Source: Litorimonas sp964352855
Lineage (GTDB): Bacteria > Pseudomonadota > Alphaproteobacteria > Caulobacterales > Maricaulaceae
DNA: 64,000 nt
Direction of reading: 5' to 3'
NCBI GenBank assembly: GCA_964352855.1
Contig: CAYGTR010000001.1
Span: 159,197 to 223,196 of the forward strand
Both the position numbers and the translations under genes were made by a program. Below the pieces are notes generated by a model. That model had not been told where the DNA came from, searched no databases, and saw only the letters and a list, made by a program, of their open reading frames with translations. This document shows, one piece after another, positions 1 to 9,616 of this stretch; the first letter of the stretch is position 1; every line of letters starts with the position of its first letter.

Positions 1-2
1 AA

Positions 3-32
3 CTTGATGCGGCAGACCGTCTCTCTGCTTAG
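3..32 (+). CDS. possible 3' end of an upstream gene (partial)
   Basis: Reading from base 3 gives nine sense codons (LDAADRLSA) and a TAG. This could be the C-terminus of a gene that enters the window from the left. A second frame from base 1 is also open up to a TAA at 58-60, so the assignment is uncertain and no product can be named. Confidence 0.2.
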   Translation, partial: LDAADRLSA

Positions 33-70
33 CGTCCTAAGAGCCTTGAACACAGGCTAAGGAGCATAAA

Positions 71-1894
71 ATGCACGCTTACCGCAGTCATACATGTGGC
101 GAACTTCGCCAGTCTCATGTCGGCGAAACCGTCAAATTATCGGGGTGGGTTCACCGTAAACGCGAACATGCCAATGCGCTGTTTATCGACCTTCGGGATC
201 ACTACGGGATTACACAAGTCGTTGTTTATCCTGTTGCGGAGTTTTACGAGGCCGCCAAACGTTGCCCATCTGAATCTGTTATCACAGTCACCGGTGAGTT
301 ACTCGCGCGGGATAAAGAGGCTGTAAATGCTGAAATTCCAACCGGTGAAGTTGAGCTCCGAGCGGATACATTACATATAGAAAGCCAAGCTGATAGTCTG
401 CCGCTGCCTGTCTTTGGAGAGCAAGACTATCCCGAAGATATTCGCCTCAAGCATCGCTATCTCGACTTGCGTCGTGACACATTGCACAAAAATATAATTC
501 TGCGCGGGAGGATCATTAACAGCCTGCGCACCCGTATGGTGGCGCAAGGCTTTACCGAGTTTCAAACCCCGATTTTGACAGCGTCATCTCCTGAAGGTGC
601 GCGAGATTTCCTTGTTCCTTCGCGTCTAAACCCTGGTAAATTTTATGCTCTCCCACAAGCGCCTCAGCAATTTAAGCAGCTTTTGATGGTCGCGGGTTTT
701 GACCGTTACTTCCAAATTGCGCCTTGTTTCCGTGACGAAGATGCACGGGCGGATCGCTCACCGGGCGAGTTCTATCAACTCGATGTTGAGATGAGCTTTG
801 TGACTCAGGAAGACGTTTTCAACGCCATTGAACCCGTCATGGCAGGCGTGTTTGAAGAGTTTGCAGATGGCCGCAAAGTCCAAACGCCGTTTCCGCGTAT
901 CCCTTATAAAGAGTCGATGGAAAAATATGGTTCAGATAAACCGGACCTCCGTATTCCGTTTGAGCTTACAGATGTCTCGGAATTCTTTACGGATGAAAGC
1001 AAAACTGGCTTTGGTATTTTTGCCAAAATCACGAATGGCGGCGGTAAAGTCATTGCCATTCCTGCCCCGCAAGCGGCCTCGAACCAGTCGCGTAAGTTCT
1101 TTGACAATATGGACAAATGGGCGAAGAAAGAAATGCAAATGCCGGGTCTTGGCTATGCGCGCTTGAAAGAGGCGGATGGTGGGGGTGTTGACTCGCAAGA
1201 CCCTGTTTTAAAGAATTTCGAGTCTGCTCATCTTTCGGCTCTGCTTAAAAAAATGGGACTGGGCGCGGGCGACGGTATTTTCTTCTCAGCCGGTAAAAAA
1301 ACGGACGCTTATAAACTTGCGGGTGCGGCCCGTAACAAAGTAGCGGCAGAGCTTGACCTGATTGATGAAGCTGCAGGATTTAAATTCTGTTGGATCGTTG
1401 ATTTCCCGATGTATGAATGGGACGAGGACAACAAGAAAGTCGATTTCTCGCACAATCCCTTCTCTATGCCGCAAGGCGGCATGGACGTATTGGAAGCGGC
1501 TGATACGGTTGAAAAACAACTCGACATCCTTGCCTATCAATATGACATTGTATGTAATGGGGTGGAGCTTTCCTCCGGCGCTATCCGGAATCACAAGCCT
1601 GACATCATGTATAAAGCTTTTGAAATGGCGGGCTATGGGCCGGAAGTTGTTGAAGATAAATTCGCAGGTATGATCAATGCGTTTAAATATGGCGCCCCGC
1701 CGCATGGAGGCATTGCTCCCGGTGTAGACCGTATCGTGATGTTGCTAGCGGGTGTGAATACAATTCGCGATGTTATTCTCTTCCCGATGAACGGCCAAGC
1801 CCAAGACCTCATGATGAATGCACCGGCGGAAGTGGATGCGGCGCAGCTCAAAGAGCTAAATCTGAAGTTGGTTCCGGTGGTGGAGCAAAAATAA
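71..1894 (+). CDS. aspS: aspartate--tRNA ligase (AspRS)
   Basis: Class II aminoacyl-tRNA synthetase that charges tRNA-Asp in the cytoplasm. The 607 residues are the normal bacterial length. The N-terminal OB-fold anticodon-binding domain covers about 1-110. The catalytic core has motif 1 around QTPILTASSPEGARDF (165-180), motif 2 with FRDED at 220-224, a GAD insertion around 290-440, and motif 3 with GVDRIVML near the C-terminus. A histidine at position 33 (KREHAN) matches the residue linked in Pseudomonas AspRS to relaxed specificity, so the enzyme may also make Asp-tRNA-Asn for GatCAB; that is inference. The ATG follows a clear ribosome site (aagga at 59-63). A strong hairpin terminator follows the stop codon. 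Confidence 0.98.
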   Translation: MHAYRSHTCGELRQSHVGETVKLSGWVHRKREHANALFIDLRDHYGITQVVVYPVAEFYEAAKRCPSESVITVTGELLARDKEAVNAEIPTGEVELRADTLHIESQADSLPLPVFGEQDYPEDIRLKHRYLDLRRDTLHKNIILRGRIINSLRTRMVAQGFTEFQTPILTASSPEGARDFLVPSRLNPGKFYALPQAPQQFKQLLMVAGFDRYFQIAPCFRDEDARADRSPGEFYQLDVEMSFVTQEDVFNAIEPVMAGVFEEFADGRKVQTPFPRIPYKESMEKYGSDKPDLRIPFELTDVSEFFTDESKTGFGIFAKITNGGGKVIAIPAPQAASNQSRKFFDNMDKWAKKEMQMPGLGYARLKEADGGGVDSQDPVLKNFESAHLSALLKKMGLGAGDGIFFSAGKKTDAYKLAGAARNKVAAELDLIDEAAGFKFCWIVDFPMYEWDEDNKKVDFSHNPFSMPQGGMDVLEAADTVEKQLDILAYQYDIVCNGVELSSGAIRNHKPDIMYKAFEMAGYGPEVVEDKFAGMINAFKYGAPPHGGIAPGVDRIVMLLAGVNTIRDVILFPMNGQAQDLMMNAPAEVDAAQLKELNLKLVPVVEQK

Positions 1895-1897
1895 AAG

Positions 1898-1926
1898 AAA
1901 AGGCCTCTTTAAGAGGCCTTTTTTAT
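1898..1926. terminator. bidirectional intrinsic terminator between aspS and the pentapeptide gene
   Basis: A near-perfect inverted repeat, aaggcctctt (1900-1909) and aagaggcctt (1911-1920), has a T run on its right and an A-rich run on its left. It can therefore end transcription of aspS on the plus strand and of the convergent gene on the minus strand. Confidence 0.9.
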
Positions 1927-1944
1927 GGGTCTAAAATAAGTGTA

Positions 1945-2853
1945 TTAGCGTTCTATAACGCGCTTGGATTTTACTAGGTCAGAGTGGATGCTTTGCAATT
2001 TCCGTCTCAGTGGACGATTGGAATTGGGTGTGGCTTCCAAGATGATTTCAACATCTTTGATAGCGCGGTCCAATCGACGGGCAGCTTGCGCCATTTCCGG
2101 CGATATATCATTATGGTCGTGATCAGTTTCTGCTGAGACGGACCCTTCGCAATAAGGGATGAATAACCCCTCCGGCAGTTCCGTATTCATATTACCGCAC
2201 GCTACATCCAACTGTGTTTGTTGCAGCCCCTGTACATTTGTCATTTTAGCGTCAGAAAAATCGGCCCCGACTAAACTTGTATCTTTAAAAACAGCATAAC
2301 CAAAGGTCGTGCCGGTCAATTTAGAATTATCTAGCTTGGCTTCGGTCAGATTGACATGATCTAAACGTGCATTTTTGAAATTAGATCCTGTAAAATCGAC
2401 AGCGGGGGCCTTCACGCTCTCAAGATTAGAATCGGTGAAATCATTGCCTTGGAACTGCCCGCGGGACAGGTCTGCACGGCGTAAATTGACCGAACGGAAA
2501 CTGGAGTTTGACACATTGGCCTCTGTCAAAGTCGCGTCTTCTAGAATGGCTTGCTCCATCATCACCTTATCACCATGTACGCGGTAAAGCAGAGCTTTGC
2601 GAAAATGTGCGCCGCGAAGGTCAGAACCGTCAAGTTCCCCGCCGGAAAGATTCGAGTTATTGAAAATGGAACCGGCGAAATTGGCGTCTTTTAGGACAAC
2701 GCCGTTTAAACGCTTATTCGACAGATCACATTGCGAGCAAGAGCCTGAAGAGGCATGCATACGAGCATCAACACGCAACTGGGCTGTAGCAGGTGACGTC
2801 GTGGCCACAAAGATGAAGCCTATCAATATTGTTTGTAAAGATTGTTTCTTCAT
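1945..2853 (-). CDS. secreted pentapeptide-repeat protein
   Basis: The start chosen is the ATG at 2853, giving 302 residues, because it begins a classical signal peptide (MKKQSLQTILIGFIFVATTS, then PATAQ with cleavage likely after AQ). The longer frame upstream has no such signal. The mature protein starts with a CSQC pair, followed by about thirty pentapeptide repeats of the A(D/N)LXX type (DANFAGSIF, DSNLESVK, DFTGSNFKNA), which fold as a right-handed quadrilateral beta-helix. The last 80 residues are helical and charged. Pentapeptide proteins are often scaffolds; the function here is not known. Export makes a DNA-gyrase-mimic role like Qnr unlikely. Confidence 0.85.
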   Translation of the reverse strand: MKKQSLQTILIGFIFVATTSPATAQLRVDARMHASSGSCSQCDLSNKRLNGVVLKDANFAGSIFNNSNLSGGELDGSDLRGAHFRKALLYRVHGDKVMMEQAILEDATLTEANVSNSSFRSVNLRRADLSRGQFQGNDFTDSNLESVKAPAVDFTGSNFKNARLDHVNLTEAKLDNSKLTGTTFGYAVFKDTSLVGADFSDAKMTNVQGLQQTQLDVACGNMNTELPEGLFIPYCEGSVSAETDHDHNDISPEMAQAARRLDRAIKDVEIILEATPNSNRPLRRKLQSIHSDLVKSKRVIER

Positions 2854-3052
2854 GACAGCCTTATAGGCTTGGAAAGTCTTAGGGTTGAGTAAATAAGTCG
2901 TAAGGTGCTGCAGAATCATCGATATTGTGGCAATCTGGACACAGTCTGCTTTTAGACAGATATGTGGCCCTATTTCAGTCACATCGCGGCTTTACCTTCG
3001 TGTCAAGCGGAGGCATAACGTTCGTAAAGCTTAGTCAGGACAAAGGCGATCC

Positions 3053-3451
3053 ATGTCTTTTATAAAACGCATATTTACGTGGTGGAACGGCTCTACCTTT
3101 GGCACAAATATTGCAATTGGTCGTCGTGCGGCGAAAATTGGCGATGATGCCTTTGGGAATAGCTATTTTGAAGAAAAGAAAATGACTTATGATGGGCGAA
3201 AGCGCCGCTGGGTCAAATATAACGGCTATGCCGACGCGTCCCGCGTCCCGCCTGGATGGCAGGGGTGGTTAAACCACACGAGCGAGTTACCCCCAACAGA
3301 AGATGGTTATAAACCACATGCCTGGGAGGAAGAGCATATTCCGAATCTCACAGGCACTATCCATGCTTATAAACCGAAGGGCAGTCTTGATCGCGGTGGT
3401 GTTCGAGACAAGGTCGCAGCCGATTATGAAGCCTGGGATCCGAATGCGTAA
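3053..3451 (+). CDS. NADH:ubiquinone oxidoreductase subunit NDUFA12 homologue
   Basis: The 132-residue protein matches the NDUFA12 (17.2 kDa, B17.2) accessory subunit of respiratory complex I, found in mitochondria and alphaproteobacteria. The marks seen are the N-terminal WWNGSTFGT, then GNSYFEEKK, RRWVKYNG, ASRVPPGWQGWLNH and the C-terminal YEAWDP. It would sit on the cytoplasmic arm of complex I. It overlaps the next gene by 8 nt, an arrangement often seen for NDUFA12 and DUF2155 in alphaproteobacteria. Confidence 0.95.
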   Translation: MSFIKRIFTWWNGSTFGTNIAIGRRAAKIGDDAFGNSYFEEKKMTYDGRKRRWVKYNGYADASRVPPGWQGWLNHTSELPPTEDGYKPHAWEEEHIPNLTGTIHAYKPKGSLDRGGVRDKVAADYEAWDPNA

Positions 3452-3863
3452 GTTTGGTCTTCTATATAATACTGCGGGACTATTGTTTGCAGGTCTTGCC
3501 TTCACAGCTTCTGCCCAAACTAATACGGGCAAAAACCTGGTAGGTGAAACTGTTATCTTGCGCACTTTGGATAAGGTGACGGCCACGACACAAGATTACA
3601 CCGTTAAAATTGGTGAGGTTTTGGAATATGGCAGTTTGACAATTGCGGCGCGCCATTGCGAAAAACGCCCACCCGAAGAAATTCCTGAAACCTATGCCTT
3701 TTTGCAAATCACTGATAAGCGCTTAGACGGAACAGGCGCAGAAGCCGAAGATTCAGATACGATATTTTCAGGTTGGATGTTTGCTTCTAAACCTGCTATC
3801 AGCGCCTTGGATCATCGTGTGTATGACGTCTGGGTGATTGATTGTAAGGTGCGGCAGAGCTGA
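3444..3863 (+). CDS. DUF2155 domain-containing exported protein
   Basis: The start is the ATG at 3444, inside the end of the NDUFA12 gene, because it gives a signal peptide (MRKFGLLYNTAGLLFAGLAF, cut after ASAQ) and 139 residues. The mature part contains the features of DUF2155: VILRTLDKVTATTQDYTVKIGEV, two cysteines (CEKRPPEE, VIDCKV), and a motif with DTIFSGWMFASKPAISALDH. The family is periplasmic and uncharacterised. It ends exactly where the convergent adenine deaminase ends. Confidence 0.85.
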   Translation: MRKFGLLYNTAGLLFAGLAFTASAQTNTGKNLVGETVILRTLDKVTATTQDYTVKIGEVLEYGSLTIAARHCEKRPPEEIPETYAFLQITDKRLDGTGAEAEDSDTIFSGWMFASKPAISALDHRVYDVWVIDCKVRQS

Positions 3864-4880
3864 TTAAGCAAAGCTTGTGGCAATCATGTCTATCTCTTTG
3901 AGGCGCTGAGACTTGCTCTCTTTAGATAAATACGCGCCTTCAAAACTATTCTTCACCAAAGTCACAATGTCAGCTTTTGTAAGGCCGACAGCTTCTGCCG
4001 TTTGGACGTAATTATCGTTCAAATAGCCGCCAAAATAAGACGGGTCGTCCGAATTGACAGTCGCTTTTAATCCCTTGGACAACATGGTTTTGAGCGGATG
4101 ATTTTTCAGGTCGTCAACCACGCAGAGTTTCAAATTTGACAACGGACAGACGGTTAAAAATATCTCGCCATTGACCAGTCTCGCGAGTAAATTCTCGTCT
4201 TCTAATGATCTGTTACCATGATCAATACGGTCGACCTTTAAGAGGTCAAGCGCTTCGTAGATATAGCTGGGCGGACCTTCTTCGCCTGCATGGGCAAAGC
4301 TCTTCAGCCCCATCTCTCGGGATTTTTGAAAGACGCGTTCAAATTTGGAAGGCGGATGACCGAGCTCAGACGAGTCGAGACCGACACCCAATAATTTGTC
4401 TAAATAGGGCTCCGCCTGCGCCAGAGTTTCAAAAGCGTCTTCTTCACTTAAATGCCGCAAGAAAGACAAAATAAGATGTGAGGATATGTCAAAATCAGTG
4501 CGTCCTTGCTCTAATCCGCTTAAGATGCCTTCGATTGCAAAAGAAAACGGAACACCACGTTCGGTATGTCCTTGCGGGTCAAAAAAGATTTCAACATGAC
4601 GGCAATTGTCTTGGGAAACCCGTTTCAGATAGGCGTAGGTCAGATCATGGAAGTCCTGCTGCGTTTGCAGGACTGACATGCCTTGATAATAAATGTCTAA
4701 AAATTCCTGAAGGTTGTTAAAGCTATAAGCTGCCCGAATGTCTTCAACACTTTTATAAGGCAGCTCAATATGATTTCGCTTGGCAAATTCGAACATTTGT
4801 TCGGGCTCAAGACTGCCCTCAATATGAAGGTGAAGTTCGGCTTTGGGCAAGGCGCGAATAAAGGCTTTAATATCGGTCAT
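3864..4880 (-). CDS. adenine deaminase (adenosine deaminase superfamily, type 2)
   Basis: A 338-residue metal-dependent deaminase with the amidohydrolase fold. Metal and catalytic residues are visible as HLHIEGSLEPE (15-27), HAGEEGPPSYIYEA, DRIDHGN and NSDDPSYFGGY. HIEGSL and NSDDPSYFGGY are typical of the subgroup that deaminates adenine (Pa0148 and Aah1 type) rather than adenosine, which usually has NTDDP. The expected reaction is adenine to hypoxanthine in purine salvage. The gene lies 3 nt downstream of parE on the same strand, so it may be cotranscribed. Its stop codon abuts that of DUF2155 with no spacer. Confidence 0.87.
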   Translation of the reverse strand: MTDIKAFIRALPKAELHLHIEGSLEPEQMFEFAKRNHIELPYKSVEDIRAAYSFNNLQEFLDIYYQGMSVLQTQQDFHDLTYAYLKRVSQDNCRHVEIFFDPQGHTERGVPFSFAIEGILSGLEQGRTDFDISSHLILSFLRHLSEEDAFETLAQAEPYLDKLLGVGLDSSELGHPPSKFERVFQKSREMGLKSFAHAGEEGPPSYIYEALDLLKVDRIDHGNRSLEDENLLARLVNGEIFLTVCPLSNLKLCVVDDLKNHPLKTMLSKGLKATVNSDDPSYFGGYLNDNYVQTAEAVGLTKADIVTLVKNSFEGAYLSKESKSQRLKEIDMIATSFA

Positions 4881-4883
4881 AAG

Positions 4884-6884
4884 CTAGACATCCACCTCTT
4901 CAATAAATTGGGCATGATCCTGAATATATTGGAAGCGTAAGTCTGCACGTTTACCCATCAAGGTTTCCACTAGGGCTTCTGTTGTCGGCAGGGCACTGGG
5001 GTCGATTGTGATGCGTGCGAGGGTTCGGGATTTTGGATCCATCGTTGTCGATTTTAACTGTCCGGGGTTCATTTCACCCAGACCTTTGAAGCGCCCGACA
5101 TCCACTTTGCTTTTGCCTTTGAATGTTGTGCTCATCAGCTCTTCACGATGGGCATCATCAATAGCGTAAACGGTCGTCCCGCCCGCGCTTAATTTATAGA
5201 GCGGTGGCATCGCCATAAAAAGGCGACCCTCTTCAATAAGGCCCGGTGTGTAGCGATAAAAGAAAGTGATGAGCAGGGCTGCAATATGCGCCCCGTCCAC
5301 ATCCGCATCCGTCATAATCACCACGCGCTCATAGCGGAGGTCGTCTGTATCGAATTTTTTGCCGATACCGACACCCAATGCGACACAGAGATCGTTGATC
5401 TCGGCATTCTTTTGGATTTTATCCATCGTCGCGGATTCAACGTTCAGGATTTTACCTTTGAGCGGCAAGATTGCTTGTGTCTTACGATCACGCGCTTGTT
5501 TAGCAGAGCCGCCCGCAGAGTCGCCCTCTACGATAAAGATTTCCGTATCCTCAGAGCCTTTATTTGAACAGTCAGCCAATTTGCCGGGAAGGCGGAGTTT
5601 TTTTGTGGCAGATTTGCGCTTAACATCACGTGCTTTGCGTCGCTTAACCCGTTCATCGGCACGTTCAATCGCCCATTCCACCAGAAGGTTCGCGTCTTTC
5701 GGGGAACTGGCCAGCCAATGATCAAATGGGTCACGGATAGCGTTTTCGACGAGTTTTGTCGCCTCAGCACTGGAAAGGCGATCTTTGGTCTGACCTACGA
5801 AATCAGGATCAGAAATGAAGACCGAGACCAATGCGCCTGCGCCGAACATCACATCATCAGGCTGCACATGGCTGAATTTTTTGCCCATCCCTGCAATATC
5901 GGCATAGGCACGTAAGCCTTTGGTGATGGCGCCGCGAAGACCGGCCACATGCGTTCCGCCTTCCGGTGTTGGGACTGTGTTACAATAGGAACGGATGAAA
6001 CTATCAGCTTCGCCAAAGCCTTCGGGGCTCCATGTCACGGCCCATTCAACACGCCCGTGACCATCGGCTTTTTTGGACCGACCGGCAAAGAGCTCTGATG
6101 TGATCGTCACTTTTTTGCCTATGGTTTCGGTCAAGAAATCGGCGAGACCACCGGGGAAATGGAACACCGCTTCGGCTTCAATGTCGTCTGTAACTTTGAC
6201 GAGTTCCGGGTCGCATTTCCAGCGAATTTCAACTCCGGGTTCAAGATAAGCTTTTGCCCGTGCCATGCGAAAAAGACGTGGGGCTTTAAATTGAGCTTTG
6301 GTGCCAAAAATTTCCGGGTCAGGATGAAAGCGGACTTTCGTTCCTCGACGATTATTGATCGCGCCGAGCTTTTGCAATTTGCCTTGAGGCTTGCCGCGCG
6401 AAAATTCCATGCGGTAGAGCTGTTTATTGCGTGCAACTTCGACTTCGAGGACATCAGAGAGGGCGTTGACCACGGACACGCCCACTCCGTGAAGCCCGCC
6501 CGACGTTTCATAAGCTTTGGAGCTGAATTTCCCGCCTGAGTGAAGCTCGGTCATGATGACTTCGAGCGCAGATTTTTTTGGATATTTGGGGTGTGGGTCA
6601 ACGGGAATGCCGCGTCCATTATCCGAGATAGAGAGATAGCCTTGCGCGTCTAACTCCACTTCTATGCGTGTGGCATGACCGGCCACAGCTTCGTCCATAG
6701 AGTTATCAATAACTTCGGCAAAGAGGTGATGCAGCGCGCGGTCGTCCGTCCCACCAATATACATACCGGGGCGCATGCGAACAGGTTCCAACCCTTCGAG
6801 AACCTGAATGTCTTTGGCAGAATAATTGTTACTGGCGGCTTCGCCTTTCTTTCCAAAAAGATTGTCGTCTGTGGTGTTGTTCAT
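4884..6884 (-). CDS. parE: DNA topoisomerase IV subunit B
   Basis: ATPase subunit of topoisomerase IV, which separates linked daughter chromosomes together with ParC. The ATG at 6884 (MNNTTDDNLFGKKG) gives 666 residues; a longer frame begins at a TTG at 6962 and looks less likely. The GHKL ATPase region has EVIDNSMDEAVAG, DNGRGIPVD and GGLHGVGVSVVNAL. The Toprim region has IVEGDSAGGSAKQARD and MTDADVDGAHI. Length and sequence fit ParE rather than the longer GyrB. Confidence 0.95.
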   Translation of the reverse strand: MNNTTDDNLFGKKGEAASNNYSAKDIQVLEGLEPVRMRPGMYIGGTDDRALHHLFAEVIDNSMDEAVAGHATRIEVELDAQGYLSISDNGRGIPVDPHPKYPKKSALEVIMTELHSGGKFSSKAYETSGGLHGVGVSVVNALSDVLEVEVARNKQLYRMEFSRGKPQGKLQKLGAINNRRGTKVRFHPDPEIFGTKAQFKAPRLFRMARAKAYLEPGVEIRWKCDPELVKVTDDIEAEAVFHFPGGLADFLTETIGKKVTITSELFAGRSKKADGHGRVEWAVTWSPEGFGEADSFIRSYCNTVPTPEGGTHVAGLRGAITKGLRAYADIAGMGKKFSHVQPDDVMFGAGALVSVFISDPDFVGQTKDRLSSAEATKLVENAIRDPFDHWLASSPKDANLLVEWAIERADERVKRRKARDVKRKSATKKLRLPGKLADCSNKGSEDTEIFIVEGDSAGGSAKQARDRKTQAILPLKGKILNVESATMDKIQKNAEINDLCVALGVGIGKKFDTDDLRYERVVIMTDADVDGAHIAALLITFFYRYTPGLIEEGRLFMAMPPLYKLSAGGTTVYAIDDAHREELMSTTFKGKSKVDVGRFKGLGEMNPGQLKSTTMDPKSRTLARITIDPSALPTTEALVETLMGKRADLRFQYIQDHAQFIEEVDV

Positions 6885-7016
6885 AGAAGGTGTCGCAAGA
6901 ACAGGGGTGAATCGTGTTACGCAATATGGAGTCTCTGCCGTGTGAGGCAAGGGAATTATCAAGCAAGCTGTGTATTTCGCCGTGTTCTAACGCCTTGTCT
7001 ATGATCTTGGCTATGG

Positions 7017-9578
7017 TTATGCGAGCCAGCGAATGGCTTCGCTGTTTTCATCATCGGGTAATTCGACATCTTTGAAGAGCAATTGGGTTAAAGATATGAC
7101 GTTATTGGCGTGTTTTGCGCTCGCAAGGACATATTGTTCCTGAGTCAGTGATATCTCATTGTCTTGGAAGACTTTAGAATGGAACCGCTCTGCCACCAAT
7201 GAGAAGGGTTTAGTCTTCAAACCCAAAAGGCGTTCCCAAATTTGCTGATATTGCCAGAACCGAATGGCGGCGTTTAAATCATCCGATACCGGCAAGCTGA
7301 GGACCAGGCGACAGGCTTGAATATATTGCGCCTGCATCAATCCACCGGGACGTAATTTCGCATTGGAGTGATCATCAGCGGTTGACATGATGCGTTCGTT
7401 TTTAATGCGCCCCCACATGATTCTGGCATCCTGAAGAAATTGCGTTTTGTCGCGTGGTCGTGTCAATACAGAATGGCAAAAGGCTTCGACTGTGTGACCT
7501 AAACCTTTATCGCCGGCGACAAAGCGCGCATGGGCGAGAGCGACATGCTCCCATGTATGGGCACGGTTTAAATGATGGGCTGTGAAACTACTGAATTTAA
7601 CCGCAGGGGGGCCACTTCGTCCTGAGGGCCGCAACCTCATATCTAGCTCATAGGCTATGCCTTCTTTTAACGGGGTTGTTAGTATTGTACGCAGCCTACG
7701 AACGATTTGGCCCGCCGTCTCGCTATCTAAGGCGTCATCAAAAATAAACACAATATCCAAATCAGATTTAGGTGCCATGGTTTGCGTGCCCATTTTGCCA
7801 AGACCGAGGACAGTCATGGGCAAGTCATGAATGTCCAACTCGTCTTTGACAATTGTGATAGAGGTTTCAATTGTGACTTCTGCAAGCCGGGTCAGGTTTA
7901 ATTGTAACGTCTCAAGGCTATCGCCCTTTTCCATGAACCGGTGATAATAATAAAACAGATGTTCATTCACGAAACGTCTGAGGCGGTCGAGCCTGAGACC
8001 GTAATCTTGATCTGACAAGACAGCAACCGGATCCGGTGTTTCAGAGAATTGCGGAAGTAGAAAAATATCAATGATATGGGGAGACTGTTCCAAAAGAGAT
8101 GTCATATGTGGCGAGTGAAGGAGAGGTGTGATCAAGGTATCGAGCAGGGCCGAATGGCGTTCGAGTAAATCTAAATACTGAGCCGACCGCGAAATGGTTT
8201 TCAAAAACCGATCCACACTTTCTAAAGCCGTCTCGGTCTCAGCCACACTCTTAATAACCCGGTTTAATAAGCGTTCGCCTAAATTTTGGTATTTACCGAT
8301 CAAGGATTGTTGCAGCCCGTGAGAGTCAAAGCCGTTTAACCAAGATTGTGCAATTTCGCGCCCTACGGGGGACAGGTTTTCCAGTCCCAATGTGTCTATA
8401 TTTTTTCGCGGCGATATTGGCGTTTCAAAGAGGGCGGTGAAGCGCTTATTGACATCTTTACGAATTGTATAAATATTTTCCGATAAGGCGTTCCAATCTG
8501 AATAGCCCGTTAGCTTTATGAGCGCCTTTTGGTCTGTTTCTGATTGCGGGATGATGTGGGTTTGTTCATTCCGCAGCATTTGCACGGCATTTTCAATGTT
8601 TCGCAATTTCACATAATCGGCGCGGAGCTTACCGGCGTCACCCTTTTTTAAATGGTTGAGTTCTGCGAGCTTTTTTAGAGCTGTTCGCGTATGCGGGGTG
8701 CGTAGAGATGTTTGTTTCCCACCCCAGACCAACTGTTGTGCATTCGTTATAAATTCAATTTCTCGAATACCCCCTGATCCTAATTTGAGATTAAATCCCG
8801 CCGCTTGCTCTGTAATAGGAGCTGATAATTTGCGTTCATGCGATAGGCCGGGGTGCTCGGCGTTAATGCGCGTTTTTAAATCTGCCAGATCATCAAGCGC
8901 CCGAAAATCGAGATTTTGAGGCCAAATAAAAGGTGACAGTGTTTCAAGAAAATTCGCGCCAGTCTCTTTGTCCCCCGCCACGACACGCGCTTTCATAAGA
9001 GCCAATCGGTGCCAAGGGAGTGCCCGGAAGAAATAGAACTTCTCGGCTTTCAATGTCGACATCGACAGGCCCGTGCCGGAGCTCTCGGGCCTAAGACGCC
9101 AATCTACGCGCCAAATGTGTTCCGGCACATTTCGCGGCATGAGGATTTGTGTTAACGCTTTTAGGCAATAATTCGTCACGAAGGCTTGGCCCTTATTGGC
9201 GGATACAGGTAAAATATCAGGGTTATAAAAACCAATCAGATCAATATCGGACGAAAAGTTTAAGTCTTGCCCACCGAGCTTGCCGAGGCCAAGAATAAAG
9301 AGCCCCTTTGGTTCCTCTGCTTTAATGGAAAATCGTTTTCGTGTCTCAGCCCAAGCCAGATGCAAAGCAGCGTCTATTGTGCTGTCGGCGAAGAGGCTCT
9401 GGGCGCGACCGAGAGAGTCAAAATTAAGATTGCCCGCTTGATTTTCAAAAGCCCATCGCAACGCAAATTGACTTTTAAGCGTTTGAAGGTCAGCTGCCGT
9501 TTCGGCACAACGCGCAAGTGCCGTTAACGTCTCGAGTGTCTCTGTAATGTCGCCATAGCGCTCTAACAGCCCCGACAA
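7017..9578 (-). CDS. glnE: bifunctional glutamine synthetase adenylyltransferase / adenylyl-removing enzyme
   Basis: GlnE adds and removes AMP on glutamine synthetase in response to PII proteins. The N-terminal nucleotidyltransferase domain (adenylyl-removing) shows GLGKLGG at 97-103 and LNFSSDIDLIGF. The C-terminal adenylating domain shows VLGLGKMGTQTMAPKSDLDI. At 853 residues it is shorter than the usual 940-1000. The first usable start is a TTG at 9578 with no good ribosome site. The frame stays open upstream to 9674 and reads AIAYYEHSPYL just before the TTG, which resembles the conserved N-terminus of GlnE. The true start is therefore uncertain. It lies 38 nt downstream of the autotransporter gene on the same strand. 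Confidence 0.93.
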   Translation of the reverse strand: MSGLLERYGDITETLETLTALARCAETAADLQTLKSQFALRWAFENQAGNLNFDSLGRAQSLFADSTIDAALHLAWAETRKRFSIKAEEPKGLFILGLGKLGGQDLNFSSDIDLIGFYNPDILPVSANKGQAFVTNYCLKALTQILMPRNVPEHIWRVDWRLRPESSGTGLSMSTLKAEKFYFFRALPWHRLALMKARVVAGDKETGANFLETLSPFIWPQNLDFRALDDLADLKTRINAEHPGLSHERKLSAPITEQAAGFNLKLGSGGIREIEFITNAQQLVWGGKQTSLRTPHTRTALKKLAELNHLKKGDAGKLRADYVKLRNIENAVQMLRNEQTHIIPQSETDQKALIKLTGYSDWNALSENIYTIRKDVNKRFTALFETPISPRKNIDTLGLENLSPVGREIAQSWLNGFDSHGLQQSLIGKYQNLGERLLNRVIKSVAETETALESVDRFLKTISRSAQYLDLLERHSALLDTLITPLLHSPHMTSLLEQSPHIIDIFLLPQFSETPDPVAVLSDQDYGLRLDRLRRFVNEHLFYYYHRFMEKGDSLETLQLNLTRLAEVTIETSITIVKDELDIHDLPMTVLGLGKMGTQTMAPKSDLDIVFIFDDALDSETAGQIVRRLRTILTTPLKEGIAYELDMRLRPSGRSGPPAVKFSSFTAHHLNRAHTWEHVALAHARFVAGDKGLGHTVEAFCHSVLTRPRDKTQFLQDARIMWGRIKNERIMSTADDHSNAKLRPGGLMQAQYIQACRLVLSLPVSDDLNAAIRFWQYQQIWERLLGLKTKPFSLVAERFHSKVFQDNEISLTQEQYVLASAKHANNVISLTQLLFKDVELPDDENSEAIRWLA

Positions 9579-9616
9579 ATAGGGGCTATGTTCGTAATAC
9601 GCGATGGCACGTTGCC